From Legionella genomosp. 1 (lineage in GTDB: Bacteria > Pseudomonadota > Gammaproteobacteria > Legionellales > Legionellaceae), in NCBI GenBank assembly GCA_945865355.1, contig CAMBDN010000027.1, forward strand, positions 1-16,773: a DNA stretch of 16,773 nucleotides, read 5' to 3'. A program made the position numbers and the translations under genes. Numbering within the stretch: position 1 is the first letter of the stretch; each line of letters starts with the position of its first letter. Of this stretch, positions 6,415 to 14,151 are shown in pieces. The notes beneath the pieces were generated by a model. That model made no database searches and was not told where the DNA came from. It saw nothing but the letters and a program-made list of their open reading frames with translations.

Positions 6415-7791
6415 TCATAAGGTTTTGGCTTTGGCAACCGCTTCATCGATGTTACCAACCATATAAAACGCTTGTTCAGGCAAATCATCATATTCGCCAG
6501 CCAATATCCCTTTGAACGCTTTAATCGTATCTTTAAGCGCTACATATTTACCTGGCGAACCAGTAAATACTTCTGCTACGAAGAAAGGCTGAGACAAGAA
6601 GCGCTGAATTTTACGTGCTCTCGAAACCACGCGCTTATCTTCTTCAGATAACTCATCCATACCAAGAATCGCGATGATATCCTTCAACTCTTTATAGCGC
6701 TGCAATGTTTGTTGTACACGTCGAGCCGTATCATAATGCTCTTGACCAACGATTAATGGATCAAGTTGACGAGAAGTTGAGTCCAGTGGATCAACAGCAG
6801 GGTATATACCCAACTCGGCAATTTGCCGTGACAACACAACCGTTGCATCTAAATGCGCGAAGGTTGTTGCTGGTGATGGGTCAGTCAAGTCATCCGCAGG
6901 CACGTAGACCGCTTGAATAGAAGTAATAGAACCGGTTTTCGTTGAAGTAATACGTTCTTGCAACATTCCCATTTCTTCAGCTAGCGTCGGTTGATAACCC
7001 ACCGCAGAAGGCATACGACCTAACAATGCAGATACCTCAACACCAGCCAGGGTGTAACGGTAGATATTATCAATGAATAATAAGACGTCACGTCCTTCAT
7101 CGCGGAATTTTTCCGCCATGGTTAATCCTGTTAATGCAACACGCAGACGGTTACCCGGTGGCTCATTCATTTGACCATATACCAGAGAGACCTTATCCAA
7201 TACATTAGAGTCTTTCATTTCATGATAGAAGTCATTTCCTTCACGAGTACGCTCACCAACTCCGGCGAATACTGAATATCCACTGTGCTCGATTGCAATG
7301 TTACGAATTAACTCCATCATGTTAACGGTTTTACCAACACCGGCGCCACCAAACAACCCGACTTTACCACCCTTGGCAAAGGGGCAAAGTAAGTCGATAA
7401 CTTTAATACCTGTCTCAAGTAATTCCTGGCTGCCAGCTTGATCTTCGTAACTTGGAGGAGCACGATGAATCGACCAATGCTCTTCAGCACCAATTGGACC
7501 GGCATCGTCGACTGGACGACCGAGTACGTCCATAATCCGACCTAGTGTTTTCTTGCCGACAGGCACTTGAATAGGTTTGCCAGTGTTTTGAGTTTGTAAC
7601 CCGCGTTTCAAGCCATCTGTGGTGCCCATAGCAATCGTGCGGACAACGCCATCACCCAATTGTTGCTGGACTTCAAAAACCAGATCCCCATCAACCAATA
7701 TAAGTGCGTCGTTAATTTTAGGTACTGAATCACGACCAAACTCGACATCCACTACCGCACCAATTACTTGAACAACTGTTCCTAAGCTCAT
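6415..7791 (-). CDS. atpD: F1Fo ATP synthase beta subunit (catalytic)
   Basis: Catalytic subunit of F1, which makes ATP from ADP and phosphate at the alpha/beta interface. It has 458 residues from the ATG at 7791. The Walker A motif GGAGVGKT is at 148-155, the catalytic Glu is in GVGERTREGND (E180), and the Walker B region is LLFIDNIYRYTLAG. The nucleotide-binding MPSAVGYQPTLAEEMG and the DELSEEDK (DELSEED) lever motif are intact. Two consecutive ATGs occur. The second (7791) lies 7 nt after GAGG and matches the family start better than 7794. The stop is TGA at 6415-6417, 11 bp before the preferred atpC start; 8-11 bp separate it from atpG upstream. Confidence 0.98.
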   Translation of the reverse strand: MSLGTVVQVIGAVVDVEFGRDSVPKINDALILVDGDLVFEVQQQLGDGVVRTIAMGTTDGLKRGLQTQNTGKPIQVPVGKKTLGRIMDVLGRPVDDAGPIGAEEHWSIHRAPPSYEDQAGSQELLETGIKVIDLLCPFAKGGKVGLFGGAGVGKTVNMMELIRNIAIEHSGYSVFAGVGERTREGNDFYHEMKDSNVLDKVSLVYGQMNEPPGNRLRVALTGLTMAEKFRDEGRDVLLFIDNIYRYTLAGVEVSALLGRMPSAVGYQPTLAEEMGMLQERITSTKTGSITSIQAVYVPADDLTDPSPATTFAHLDATVVLSRQIAELGIYPAVDPLDSTSRQLDPLIVGQEHYDTARRVQQTLQRYKELKDIIAILGMDELSEEDKRVVSRARKIQRFLSQPFFVAEVFTGSPGKYVALKDTIKAFKGILAGEYDDLPEQAFYMVGNIDEAVAKAKTL

Positions 7792-7802
7792 CATTTACCC
7801 TC

Positions 7803-8669
7803 TTATATAGCGTCTGCACCACCGACAATTTCCGCTAACTCTTGTGTAATTGCGGCTTGTCGGGCTTTATTATAAGCCAATTGAAATTCTTTGATTAAAT
7901 CACCTGCGTTATCTGTAGCACTTTGCATGGCAATCATTTTAGCAGCCTGTTCACAAGCTATGTTTTCAACGACGGCTTGATAGACTTGTAACTCCATATA
8001 TCGCTCTAACAGCTCGTCAAGCAATTCCTTGGCATCCGGCTCGTAAATATAGTCCCAATAATGGCCCATTGATTTACTATCTTCCTCAGCAATCGGCAAT
8101 GGCAACAGTTGTTTTACTGTTGGTTTTTGTATCATTGTATTAACAAATTCATTAGATACGATATGCAGTGCATCTATTTCGCCCTGATAAAACGCATCCA
8201 ACATCACCTTTACCGAACCAATTAAGTCTTGAACTCCGGGTGTGTCTCCGAGTTGATCAACTGACGCAATAACTCGACCACCAACACGCCTAAAAAATGC
8301 TTGGCCTTTTCGACCAATCACACAGAGATCTATTTCCTTGCCCTCTTTGTGCCAAGGTTGCATTGTTGAGAGTGTTTCTCGTAACAAATTCGCGTTTAAC
8401 CCACCACATAGGCCTCGATCAGAGGTCACTACAATTAAGCCTATACGCTTAATTTCACGTACACTCATAAAGGGATGATGGTATTCTGAATTTGCGCGTG
8501 CTATGTGCTTAACCACGTCGTAAATTTTATTTGCATAAGGCTTGGATGCACGCATTCTCTCTTGCGTTTTGCGCATCTTGCTTGCCGCTACCATTTGCAT
8601 CGCTCGTGTAATTTTTTGCGTGTTTTTAATACTCGCAATTTTCGAACGGATCTCTTTTGCTCCAGCCAT
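7803..8669 (-). CDS. atpG: F1Fo ATP synthase gamma subunit
   Basis: Rotor shaft of F1, whose rotation drives the beta-subunit conformational cycle. It has 288 residues, the usual length. The N-terminal helix MAGAKEIRSKIASIKNTQKI and the C-terminal helix ending ELAEIVGGADAI are the two conserved coiled-coil arms. The central SDRGLCGGLN segment is also typical. The frame extends to a GTG at 8681, but the family start MAGAKEI and the AAGG/GAAG sequences upstream favour the ATG at 8669. The 82 bp between atpA and atpG are longer than other gaps in the operon and contain a short direct repeat (TAGCTC), with no evident function. Confidence 0.97.
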   Translation of the reverse strand: MAGAKEIRSKIASIKNTQKITRAMQMVAASKMRKTQERMRASKPYANKIYDVVKHIARANSEYHHPFMSVREIKRIGLIVVTSDRGLCGGLNANLLRETLSTMQPWHKEGKEIDLCVIGRKGQAFFRRVGGRVIASVDQLGDTPGVQDLIGSVKVMLDAFYQGEIDALHIVSNEFVNTMIQKPTVKQLLPLPIAEEDSKSMGHYWDYIYEPDAKELLDELLERYMELQVYQAVVENIACEQAAKMIAMQSATDNAGDLIKEFQLAYNKARQAAITQELAEIVGGADAI

Positions 8670-8751
8670 GCTGTTCTTCACCTTGCTGTTACGCTAAATT
8701 AAGACCTGTGGCCCGCAGAGCTAATCGGTACGAGCTACGATAAACTTTATT

Positions 8752-10305
8752 TTACCAGCTGCCGGTTTGTTTAAATTCAGCAACGATTTTATTTAATTGT
8801 GCTTCAATTGCATCGTCGTAAGCACCAGCTTCGTTAATTTTGCTCATCAACGCAGCATGTGAGCTGCTCATGTAACTTTGCAGAGATGCTTCAAATGCAC
8901 TAACTTCGACAACAGGCACATCATCAAGATAGCCCTTTTCTGCGATGAAAAGTGATACAGCCATTTGCGCGACAGAGTAAGGCGAGTATTGCTTTTGTTT
9001 CATCAACTCGGTTATCCGCTGACCACGTTCTAGCTGTTTACGAGTTGCATCATCGAGGTCAGACGCAAATTGTGAAAACGCTTCCAATTCACGAAACTGT
9101 GCTAATGCTAAGCGTGTTCCACCACCTAATTTCTTCATGATCTTTGTTTGTGCAGCCCCACCAACCCGTGAAACTGACAAGCCTGAGTTAATTGCTGGTC
9201 GTACACCTGAGTTGAATAAGTCAACATCAAGGAAAATCTGTCCGTCAGTAATAGAAATCACGTTAGTCGGTACAAACGCGGAAACGTCACCGGCTTGTGT
9301 TTCAATGACAGGAAGAGCCGTTAATGAACCTGTTTTATCTTTAACTGCACCATTGGTTAATCGCTCAACTTCCGCCGCATTGATTCGTGATGCTCTTTCA
9401 AGTAACCGAGAATGCAAATAGAAAATATCGCCAGGATAAGCTTCTCGACCTGGTGGACGGCGCAGTAATAGAGAGATTTGACGGTAAGCCCAGGCTTGCT
9501 TGGTTAAATCATCATAAACGATCAAGGCGTCTTCACCGCGCTCCATAAAGTACTCACCCATCGCACAACCTGAGTAAGGAGCGATGAACTGTAAGGCAGC
9601 GGAGTCAGAAGCCCCTGCAACAACAACAATGGTATGTTCCAGCGCACCGTGTTCTTCAAGCTTTCGTACAATTGCAGCAACCGATGATGCTTTCTGTCCT
9701 ATCGCAACATAAATGCACTTTACGCCAGTTCCCTTTTGGTTAATGATGGCGTCAATAGCAATTGCTGTTTTACCCGTTTGGCGGTCACCAATAATCAACT
9801 CACGTTGTCCACGACCGATTGGAATCATAGCATCAATAGCTTTCAATCCCGTTTGTACGGGTTGGTCAACCGATTTACGTGCAATAACACCCGGTGCAAC
9901 TTTTTCAATCGGTGATAAACCGTCAGATTCTAGTGGACCTTTACCATCAATGGGGTTTCCCAATGCATCAACAACTCGTCCAAGTAGACCACGACCCACA
10001 GGTACTTCAAGAATACGTCCGGTACATTTTCCTTTTTGACCTTCCGAGAGCTCGCCGGCATCACCGAGGATGACCGCACCGACAGAATCACGCTCTAAAT
10101 TGAGTGCCAGACCATAGACACCGCCAGGGAATTCAATCATTTCACCCTGCATAACATCAGCTAATCCGTGTAAACGGACGATACCGTCTTTCAAGCTTAC
10201 AACAGTACCTTCATTTCGTGCTTCAGAAACAACACTAAACTGTTCTATTTTCTTTCTGATTAATTCGCTAATTTCAGATGGATTTAATGCAATTTGTTCT
10301 GACAT
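8752..10305 (-). CDS. atpA: F1Fo ATP synthase alpha subunit
   Basis: Non-catalytic nucleotide-binding subunit of F1 that alternates with beta. It has 517 residues against 513 in E. coli, with the extra residues near the N-terminus. The Walker A motif GDRQTGKT is at 173-180, and the arginine finger is R380 in LSVSRVGG, equivalent to E. coli Arg376. The segments PIGRGQRELIIGDRQTGK and SLLLRRPPGREAYPGD are canonical. The ATG at 10305 follows GAGGA by about 8 nt, and the gene begins 17 bp after atpH. Nothing is unusual in the sequence. Confidence 0.98.
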   Translation of the reverse strand: MSEQIALNPSEISELIRKKIEQFSVVSEARNEGTVVSLKDGIVRLHGLADVMQGEMIEFPGGVYGLALNLERDSVGAVILGDAGELSEGQKGKCTGRILEVPVGRGLLGRVVDALGNPIDGKGPLESDGLSPIEKVAPGVIARKSVDQPVQTGLKAIDAMIPIGRGQRELIIGDRQTGKTAIAIDAIINQKGTGVKCIYVAIGQKASSVAAIVRKLEEHGALEHTIVVVAGASDSAALQFIAPYSGCAMGEYFMERGEDALIVYDDLTKQAWAYRQISLLLRRPPGREAYPGDIFYLHSRLLERASRINAAEVERLTNGAVKDKTGSLTALPVIETQAGDVSAFVPTNVISITDGQIFLDVDLFNSGVRPAINSGLSVSRVGGAAQTKIMKKLGGGTRLALAQFRELEAFSQFASDLDDATRKQLERGQRITELMKQKQYSPYSVAQMAVSLFIAEKGYLDDVPVVEVSAFEASLQSYMSSSHAALMSKINEAGAYDDAIEAQLNKIVAEFKQTGSW

Positions 10306-10322
10306 GGAGTTTATCCTCTATA

Positions 10323-10871
10323 TTACGCGGCCAAATTGGTGCTTAGTTTGTTTAATTTACCCCGCACCGAGCCATCGATGACTAAATCACCAGCACGAAT
10401 AACAGCACCTCCCAATAGGGATTTATCAATACTTACTTCCAACGTGACTTGGCGCTGCAAGCGCTCACTTAGGGAGTTAATTAATTGCTGTTGTTGTTCG
10501 CTGGTCAGCGCTGCAAAACTACTGACGTTTGCTGTCAACTTTTTTTCCTGTTCGGCACGCAAAGACTCGTATTGAGCATATATATCGGGCAGAACGGGTA
10601 GACGTTTGTTTTCAGCTAGCAAGTGAACTAAATTTTCTACTGTCTTCAATTCATCACTACGCTTCGCCTTGGCAAACACCGTCAGCAACAACTGGGCCTG
10701 TAGGTCCGCGGTAGCCGCCGGGTTAGAAATGAAGTGCTTCGCTTCTGGATTAAGTACGGCTTGTGCTAACTCATACAATGCGACAGACCATGCAGCCAAG
10801 TGTTTCTCTGCAAGTGCATGTTTGAAAATTGCTTTAGCGTAAGGTCTAGCGATAGTCGTTGTATCTGGCAT
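10323..10871 (-). CDS. atpH: F1Fo ATP synthase delta subunit
   Basis: Peripheral-stalk subunit that clamps the b dimer to the top of F1. It has 182 residues, close to the E. coli 177. The N-terminal helical bundle begins with the conserved ARPYAKAIFKHA (about 8-19), and the C-terminal part has the typical DKSLLGGAVIRAGDLVIDGS followed by RGKLNKL. The ATG is 1 nt after the atpF TGA, and an AGAG sequence about 8 nt upstream serves as the ribosome-binding site, so the pair is probably translationally coupled. Confidence 0.96.
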   Translation of the reverse strand: MPDTTTIARPYAKAIFKHALAEKHLAAWSVALYELAQAVLNPEAKHFISNPAATADLQAQLLLTVFAKAKRSDELKTVENLVHLLAENKRLPVLPDIYAQYESLRAEQEKKLTANVSSFAALTSEQQQQLINSLSERLQRQVTLEVSIDKSLLGGAVIRAGDLVIDGSVRGKLNKLSTNLAA

Positions 10872-10872
10872 G

Positions 10873-11349
10873 TCAAATCTCTTCGATCAAGTTATCAAGC
10901 AGTGCCCGATTTGCCTGCTCATCAATTTCACGCATCAGTATTTTTTCAGCACCTGCAACAGCTAATGTTGCCACTTGTTTACGTAAGGTATCCTTCGCAC
11001 GATTAACTTCTTGTGCAATTTGTGCTTCGGCTACCTTCGCCAATTTTTGCGATTCCTGGCGTGCATCTTCTTTAGCTTCTTCAATCATTTGTGTTGCACG
11101 TCGATTGGCTTTCTCAATGATATCAGCAGCCTGAACTTTCGCGTGTTTCATTTCGTCTTTTACGCGATGCTGGGCCAACTCTAACTCTCTACGACCACGT
11201 TCTGCAGCTGCCAAACCATCAGCAATTTTCTCTTGCCGCTCTTCCAATGCTTTCGACAATGGAGGCCAAACAAATTTCATGGTAAACCACACAAATGCAC
11301 CAAAAACCAGCATTTGCACGACCAATGTTAAATTGATTTCCAAGATCAT
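10873..11349 (-). CDS. atpF: F1Fo ATP synthase b subunit
   Basis: Peripheral-stalk subunit: one N-terminal membrane helix (about 8-28, VVQMLVFGAFVWFTMKFVW) followed by a long charged right-handed coiled coil and the C-terminal LRKQVATLAVAGAEKIL segment that binds delta. It has 158 residues from the ATG at 11349. That ATG lies only 2 nt from AGGAG, which is too close. The TTG at 11343 is 8 nt away, gives 156 residues like E. coli, and yields the family-like start MEINLTL, so the true start may be that TTG. A 152-bp gap containing a palindromic repeat separates it from atpE. Confidence 0.95.
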   Translation of the reverse strand: MILEINLTLVVQMLVFGAFVWFTMKFVWPPLSKALEERQEKIADGLAAAERGRRELELAQHRVKDEMKHAKVQAADIIEKANRRATQMIEEAKEDARQESQKLAKVAEAQIAQEVNRAKDTLRKQVATLAVAGAEKILMREIDEQANRALLDNLIEEI

Positions 11350-11417
11350 TTCTCCTGTAACAATTTCACCGTACTAGACCACTGCTCTAGGCTAATGGAG
11401 CGTTGCCTGTATGGATT

Positions 11418-11478
11418 CGAAGCGGAATGTGGGCGTTACTCCCTAAACAATCCCGCATTCCGCTTCGCTCAATGCGGG
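11418..11478. repeat. REP-like palindromic repeat between atpE and atpF
   Basis: On the plus strand, 11418-11433 and 11452-11467 form an inverted repeat of 16 bp with one mismatch (core GAAGCGGAATG, then CATTCCGCTTC). The second arm is also the left half of a compact hairpin, CCCGCATT (11452-11459) with AATGCGGG (11471-11478), 8 bp and perfect. Read on the minus strand the unit starts GTAGCCCGCATTGAGCGAAG, the style of REP elements common in gammaproteobacteria. It is one full unit followed by an inverted partial copy. Alternative folding of the shared arm is possible in the atp mRNA. No transposase is nearby. Confidence 0.7.
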
Positions 11479-11501
11479 CTACATTTTTTTAACTCAGTGG
11501 A

Positions 11502-11777
11502 TCAAGCACCTAAGTTGGCGATGAATGGGTTAGCGAAGGTGAAGAATAAAGCGATACCTACACCAATCATTGTCACCGCATCAAGAAGGCCTGCAACAAT
11601 AAACATTTTTACTTGTAGCATGGGTACCATTTCTGGTTGGCGCGCTGAACCCTCAAGAAATTTACCACCTAACAATCCAAAACCAATAGCTGTACCCAAC
11701 GCTCCTAGACCAATCAACAAAGCGACCGCGATGACCGTCATACCTTGAACTTGTGCTATTAAATTTGCAGCTTGCAT
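11502..11777 (-). CDS. atpE: F1Fo ATP synthase c subunit (proton-binding ring)
   Basis: Membrane ring subunit that carries protons, 91 residues as a two-helix hairpin. TM1 (about 12-38) has the Gly-rich GLGALGTAIGFG packing motif, the polar loop has ARQPE (45-49), and TM2 holds the essential carboxylate D66 in GLLDAVTM. The Na+-site pattern (Gln in TM1 with Glu-Ser in TM2) is absent, so it should be proton-driven. Thr69 stands where E. coli has Pro64. The frame runs on to 11798, but AAGGGG 6 nt before the ATG at 11777 decides the start. It lies 35 bp downstream of the atpB stop. Confidence 0.96.
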   Translation of the reverse strand: MQAANLIAQVQGMTVIAVALLIGLGALGTAIGFGLLGGKFLEGSARQPEMVPMLQVKMFIVAGLLDAVTMIGVGIALFFTFANPFIANLGA

Positions 11778-11812
11778 ATAAATCCCCTTAATGGACATTA
11801 AAATAAAATTGG

Positions 11813-12640
11813 TTAGTGATCTTCGTGAGCGAGACTAAGGTAAACAATCGTCAACACCATGAAAATAAAGGCTTGTAAAGTAATGACCAAAATATGGAAA
11901 ATTGACCATGCCAATGACAATAAAAACTGTGCCACACCGAGCGTCGCTGTTGTAGCAACAGACGAGGATGTTGCATTCAACGTTAGTAACGCTATCAAAA
12001 TAAATATCAGCTCACCAGCGTATAAATTGCCAAACAACCGTAGTGATAATGAAATCGGTTTTGCTATTAGACCAACCAACTCCAATAGCAAATTAAACGG
12101 AATAAAGAGTGGGTTGTTAAATGGCTGCATGGTTAATTCTTTCACAAAGCCTTTAGTGCCCTTAACCTTGATACTATATATTAGAATCAAGAAAAATACG
12201 GATAGGGACATCCCGAATGTTAAGTTTAGGTCGTTGGTTGGAACTACCTTCAAATAATGTATTCCAAAAAGCTGCGCAATTGCCGGCAGGATATCGACTG
12301 GAAGAATGTCCATGAAATTCATCAGAAATACCCACATGAATATCGTGAGTGCCAATGGGCCTATCACATTATTTTTACCATGGAAGCAATCTTTGACTTG
12401 ATTATCGGCGAAAGTTAACATCATTTCGGCAAAATTCTGAAGTTTACCGGGGACATCTGTGGATACGCGTCGCGCTCCTAAATACATCATCAAAAGAGCG
12501 ATAATGCCCAATGTTATTGAAAAAAATATTGTATCTAGATTTAATGACCAAAAGCCACCGCTAGTACCCAAGCTCATCGTTTTGAGGTTATAAGTTAGGT
12601 ACGTAAGATGGTGCTTAATGTAATGTGTGTTTGATACCAT
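11813..12640 (-). CDS. atpB: F1Fo ATP synthase a subunit
   Basis: Membrane stator subunit forming the proton half-channels, about 275 residues with five to six hydrophobic helices. Counting from the ATG at 12640, the essential Arg is R201 in SLSLRLFGNLYAGELIF, with the conserved Glu a few residues later. The last helix WSIFHILVITLQAFIFMVLT contains the His and Gln equivalent to E. coli His245 and Gln252. The N-terminus NTHYIKHHLTYLTYN is the usual cytoplasm-facing leader of the family. A GTG at 12649 is an alternative start; neither has a strong Shine-Dalgarno sequence. It begins 34 bp after atpI. Confidence 0.96.
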   Translation of the reverse strand: MVSNTHYIKHHLTYLTYNLKTMSLGTSGGFWSLNLDTIFFSITLGIIALLMMYLGARRVSTDVPGKLQNFAEMMLTFADNQVKDCFHGKNNVIGPLALTIFMWVFLMNFMDILPVDILPAIAQLFGIHYLKVVPTNDLNLTFGMSLSVFFLILIYSIKVKGTKGFVKELTMQPFNNPLFIPFNLLLELVGLIAKPISLSLRLFGNLYAGELIFILIALLTLNATSSSVATTATLGVAQFLLSLAWSIFHILVITLQAFIFMVLTIVYLSLAHEDH

Positions 12641-12674
12641 TTCTGTCACTTTCTGGCCTATTTAGTTTTGGAGC

Positions 12675-13064
12675 CTATTTACAGCGCGCTCCAGAATTAT
12701 TAAATATCATTGGGGCAAACCAAAATACCATTTGTGCCACAATGTAGACTACAAAAAACACGAGCGGATTAATAGTAAAATATTTAAACACCAGCGTAAA
12801 CATAATAATTGTAAGTGCCAACTTCAGTGCTTCACCTTTATAAAAGCTACTGACAATTTTTTTTGCCGCTCGTGCGCCCTGGTGTCGAAACATGGTTATC
12901 GCAAAAAATGCATTGGGCAGCATACTAACTAATCCACCTAAAATTGCAGATATTGCAGCTGTTGCACCTGAAAGCAATAAGCATATTATTGCAGGCAGCA
13001 TGGTAATACCTAGCTGACATATCAGCAATCGCTGAGCGCCCTGTAAGCCCTGCCGATTTTTCAC
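12675..13064 (-). CDS. atpI: ATP synthase assembly-associated protein AtpI
   Basis: Small four-helix membrane protein at the head of the operon, thought to assist c-ring or Fo assembly. From the GTG at 13064 it has 129 residues, close to the E. coli 126. It contains GGLVSMLPNAFFAITMFRHQ, GEALKLALT and the C-terminal QMVFWFAPMIFNN, as in the family. The frame is open to an ATG at 13139, which has no Shine-Dalgarno sequence. The extra 25 codons contain a promoter with a perfect TATAAT, so that ATG would lie upstream of the transcript start. The GTG has AGG 7 nt upstream and is preferred. Confidence 0.9.
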   Translation of the reverse strand: MKNRQGLQGAQRLLICQLGITMLPAIICLLLSGATAAISAILGGLVSMLPNAFFAITMFRHQGARAAKKIVSSFYKGEALKLALTIIMFTLVFKYFTINPLVFFVVYIVAQMVFWFAPMIFNNSGARCK

Positions 13065-13088
13065 AATTGCACCTACCCGTTCGCGCGG

Positions 13089-13117
13089 ATTATAAAGTAA
13101 ACAATATTGATAAGCAA
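13089..13117 (-). promoter_or_regulatory. Sigma70-type promoter of the atp operon
   Basis: On the minus strand, TTGCTT (13117-13112) and TATAAT (13094-13089) are separated by exactly 17 bp. The expected transcript start is near 13082, giving a leader of about 18 nt before the GTG of atpI. The -10 is perfect and the -35 matches at three of six positions. The start site is inferred, not observed. Confidence 0.7.
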
Positions 13118-13140
13118 CGGCAACTCTGGGATTCTTCATC

Positions 13141-13146
13141 TATAAT
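13141..13146 (+). promoter_or_regulatory. Candidate -10 (TATAAT) for the divergent small gene
   Basis: A perfect TATAAT lies on the plus strand about 93 bp upstream of the small gene at 13239. The hexamer 17 bp upstream (CGGCAA) is not a recognisable -35, so this may be a weak, activator-dependent or chance site. Confidence 0.25.
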
Positions 13147-13238
13147 TTAATGAAGCTGTAGAAAATTAACGTCTTGTTAAGGGGACTAGAAAATTTACAA
13201 CACAGCTTAAACGTCCAACTCAGTGAGAGGTTATTATT

Positions 13239-13484
13239 ATGTCAGAGAAACAACAGCATACCGCAGCGCGTATGCGGGAACAAATGGAAAATCGCTACGG
13301 CGATGGTTTACACCACAAACACAATAAGTTACATAGCCCCTATCGGAAACATTGTCGTTCTCATCCCATGCAACTTACGGTTGAAAATGCACAAGAAAAG
13401 GACATAAACTGCTCGACAGGGCTTTTACATCTAATTAAGTTGCGAAAAGTCCGTAAACGACTAGCTAAAGGTCGATTCCATTGA
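13239..13484 (+). CDS. Small basic, His-rich protein of unknown function
   Basis: An 81-residue protein I do not recognise, and the only plus-strand gene in the window with convincing signals. GAGAGG lies 8 nt before the ATG, and a good rho-independent terminator follows 55 bp after the stop. About one third of residues are Lys, Arg or His (nine of each). Histidines cluster at 25, 26, 28, 32, 38 and 42, there are two Cys (39, 58), and the C-terminus is a strongly basic KLRKVRKRLAKGRFH segment. No signal peptide or membrane helix is visible, so a cytoplasmic nucleic-acid- or metal-binding protein is conceivable; that is inference from composition. It is divergent from atpI and convergent with the lipoprotein operon. 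Confidence 0.65.
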   Translation: MSEKQQHTAARMREQMENRYGDGLHHKHNKLHSPYRKHCRSHPMQLTVENAQEKDINCSTGLLHLIKLRKVRKRLAKGRFH

Positions 13485-13539
13485 TACAGTATAAGCATCC
13501 ACACAGGTTAGCCACTTCCTGTTTGGAAAAGCATCAAAC

Positions 13540-13570
13540 GGCCTGAGAAATTCAGGCCTTTTAATTTTTA
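13540..13570 (+). terminator. Rho-independent terminator of the small gene
   Basis: GGCCTGA (13540-13546) pairs with TCAGGCC (13552-13558) across a 5-nt loop, followed on the plus strand by TTTTAATTTTT. The T-tract overlaps the last codons of the convergent lipoprotein gene. In the minus direction the hairpin is followed by only a short U run (GTTTG), so termination of the convergent operon here would be weaker. Confidence 0.8.
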
Positions 13571-14145
13571 GACATGATCTGATCACTTAAGTTGTAATAC
13601 TTAAATAACTTTACCACTCGCTTTACTCCAGTACACTCCCTGGCCAAATGTATAACTTTACTAGCTTCCTCAGGGATCACATCTCCCATTAAATAGACGA
13701 TTTGGTTCGTGGTCACCACTTTAAACGCATGCGGATCTATCGTTGAATCAGCTATAATTTGGCTACGAATTTTAGCTGTAATCCAATTGTCCTGTACAAC
13801 ATTGGTAGGAGCATTACTAATTGCTAACTGATCAAATAGGCGACGATATCCATCTAATGCCTTTATTCTGTCATAAGCCTCTTTACGCAATTCAGCTGTG
13901 GGAACATTGCCAGACAACAAGATATCCCCTTTAAAAACAGCCAGATCAATAGAACAATCAGCTCGCTTGAACACCTTATCATTGTATAGCGCCCGATTTG
14001 AGTTGGCCGCTAATTGAAAGTCACTGAGTGACTTATAAACATTATGGCGGTCATAAACTAGCGATGCACCGGTCCAAACATTACTGATGCAACTGCTCAA
14101 CAACACGCTAGATAACATGAGTAATACAATTTTTAGCGCGTTCAT
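13561..14145 (-). CDS. BON-domain lipoprotein, diverged DolP paralogue
   Basis: Predicted outer-membrane lipoprotein of 194 residues. The signal peptide has a lipobox LSSC with Cys19 as the lipidated residue. Two BON domains follow (about 38-110 and 118-186). The second keeps the family core DNWITAKIRSQIIAD and VYLMGDV. It resembles the neighbouring dolP product in layout but is diverged, especially in the first domain (an extra Cys, and VFKGDILLSGNVPTAELR in place of the usual motif). It probably arose by tandem duplication. It starts 6 bp after dolP with AGGG as ribosome-binding site, and is last in the parB-yraN-diaA-dolP run. Envelope integrity is the likely role by family; a distinct function is unknown. 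Confidence 0.85.
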   Translation of the reverse strand: MNALKIVLLMLSSVLLSSCISNVWTGASLVYDRHNVYKSLSDFQLAANSNRALYNDKVFKRADCSIDLAVFKGDILLSGNVPTAELRKEAYDRIKALDGYRRLFDQLAISNAPTNVVQDNWITAKIRSQIIADSTIDPHAFKVVTTNQIVYLMGDVIPEEASKVIHLARECTGVKRVVKLFKYYNLSDQIMSKN

Positions 14146-14151
14146 TATGCC

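Noticed and set aside
9713..10039. Plus-strand open frame of 108 codons opposite atpA
   Set aside because: A shadow of the highly conserved atpA coding strand, with no ribosome-binding site and Pro/Ser-rich composition typical of antisense frames.
11395..11748. Plus-strand open frame of 117 codons across the REP and atpE
   Set aside because: Its first part is the palindromic repeat and the rest is antisense to atpE.
11859..12257. Plus-strand open frame of 132 codons opposite atpB
   Set aside because: Antisense of a conserved membrane-protein gene, with no Shine-Dalgarno sequence and no recognisable domain.
13174..13407. Overlapping plus-strand frame of 77 codons
   Set aside because: Overlaps the 81-codon gene in another frame and lacks the GAGAGG ribosome-binding site that serves the ATG at 13239.
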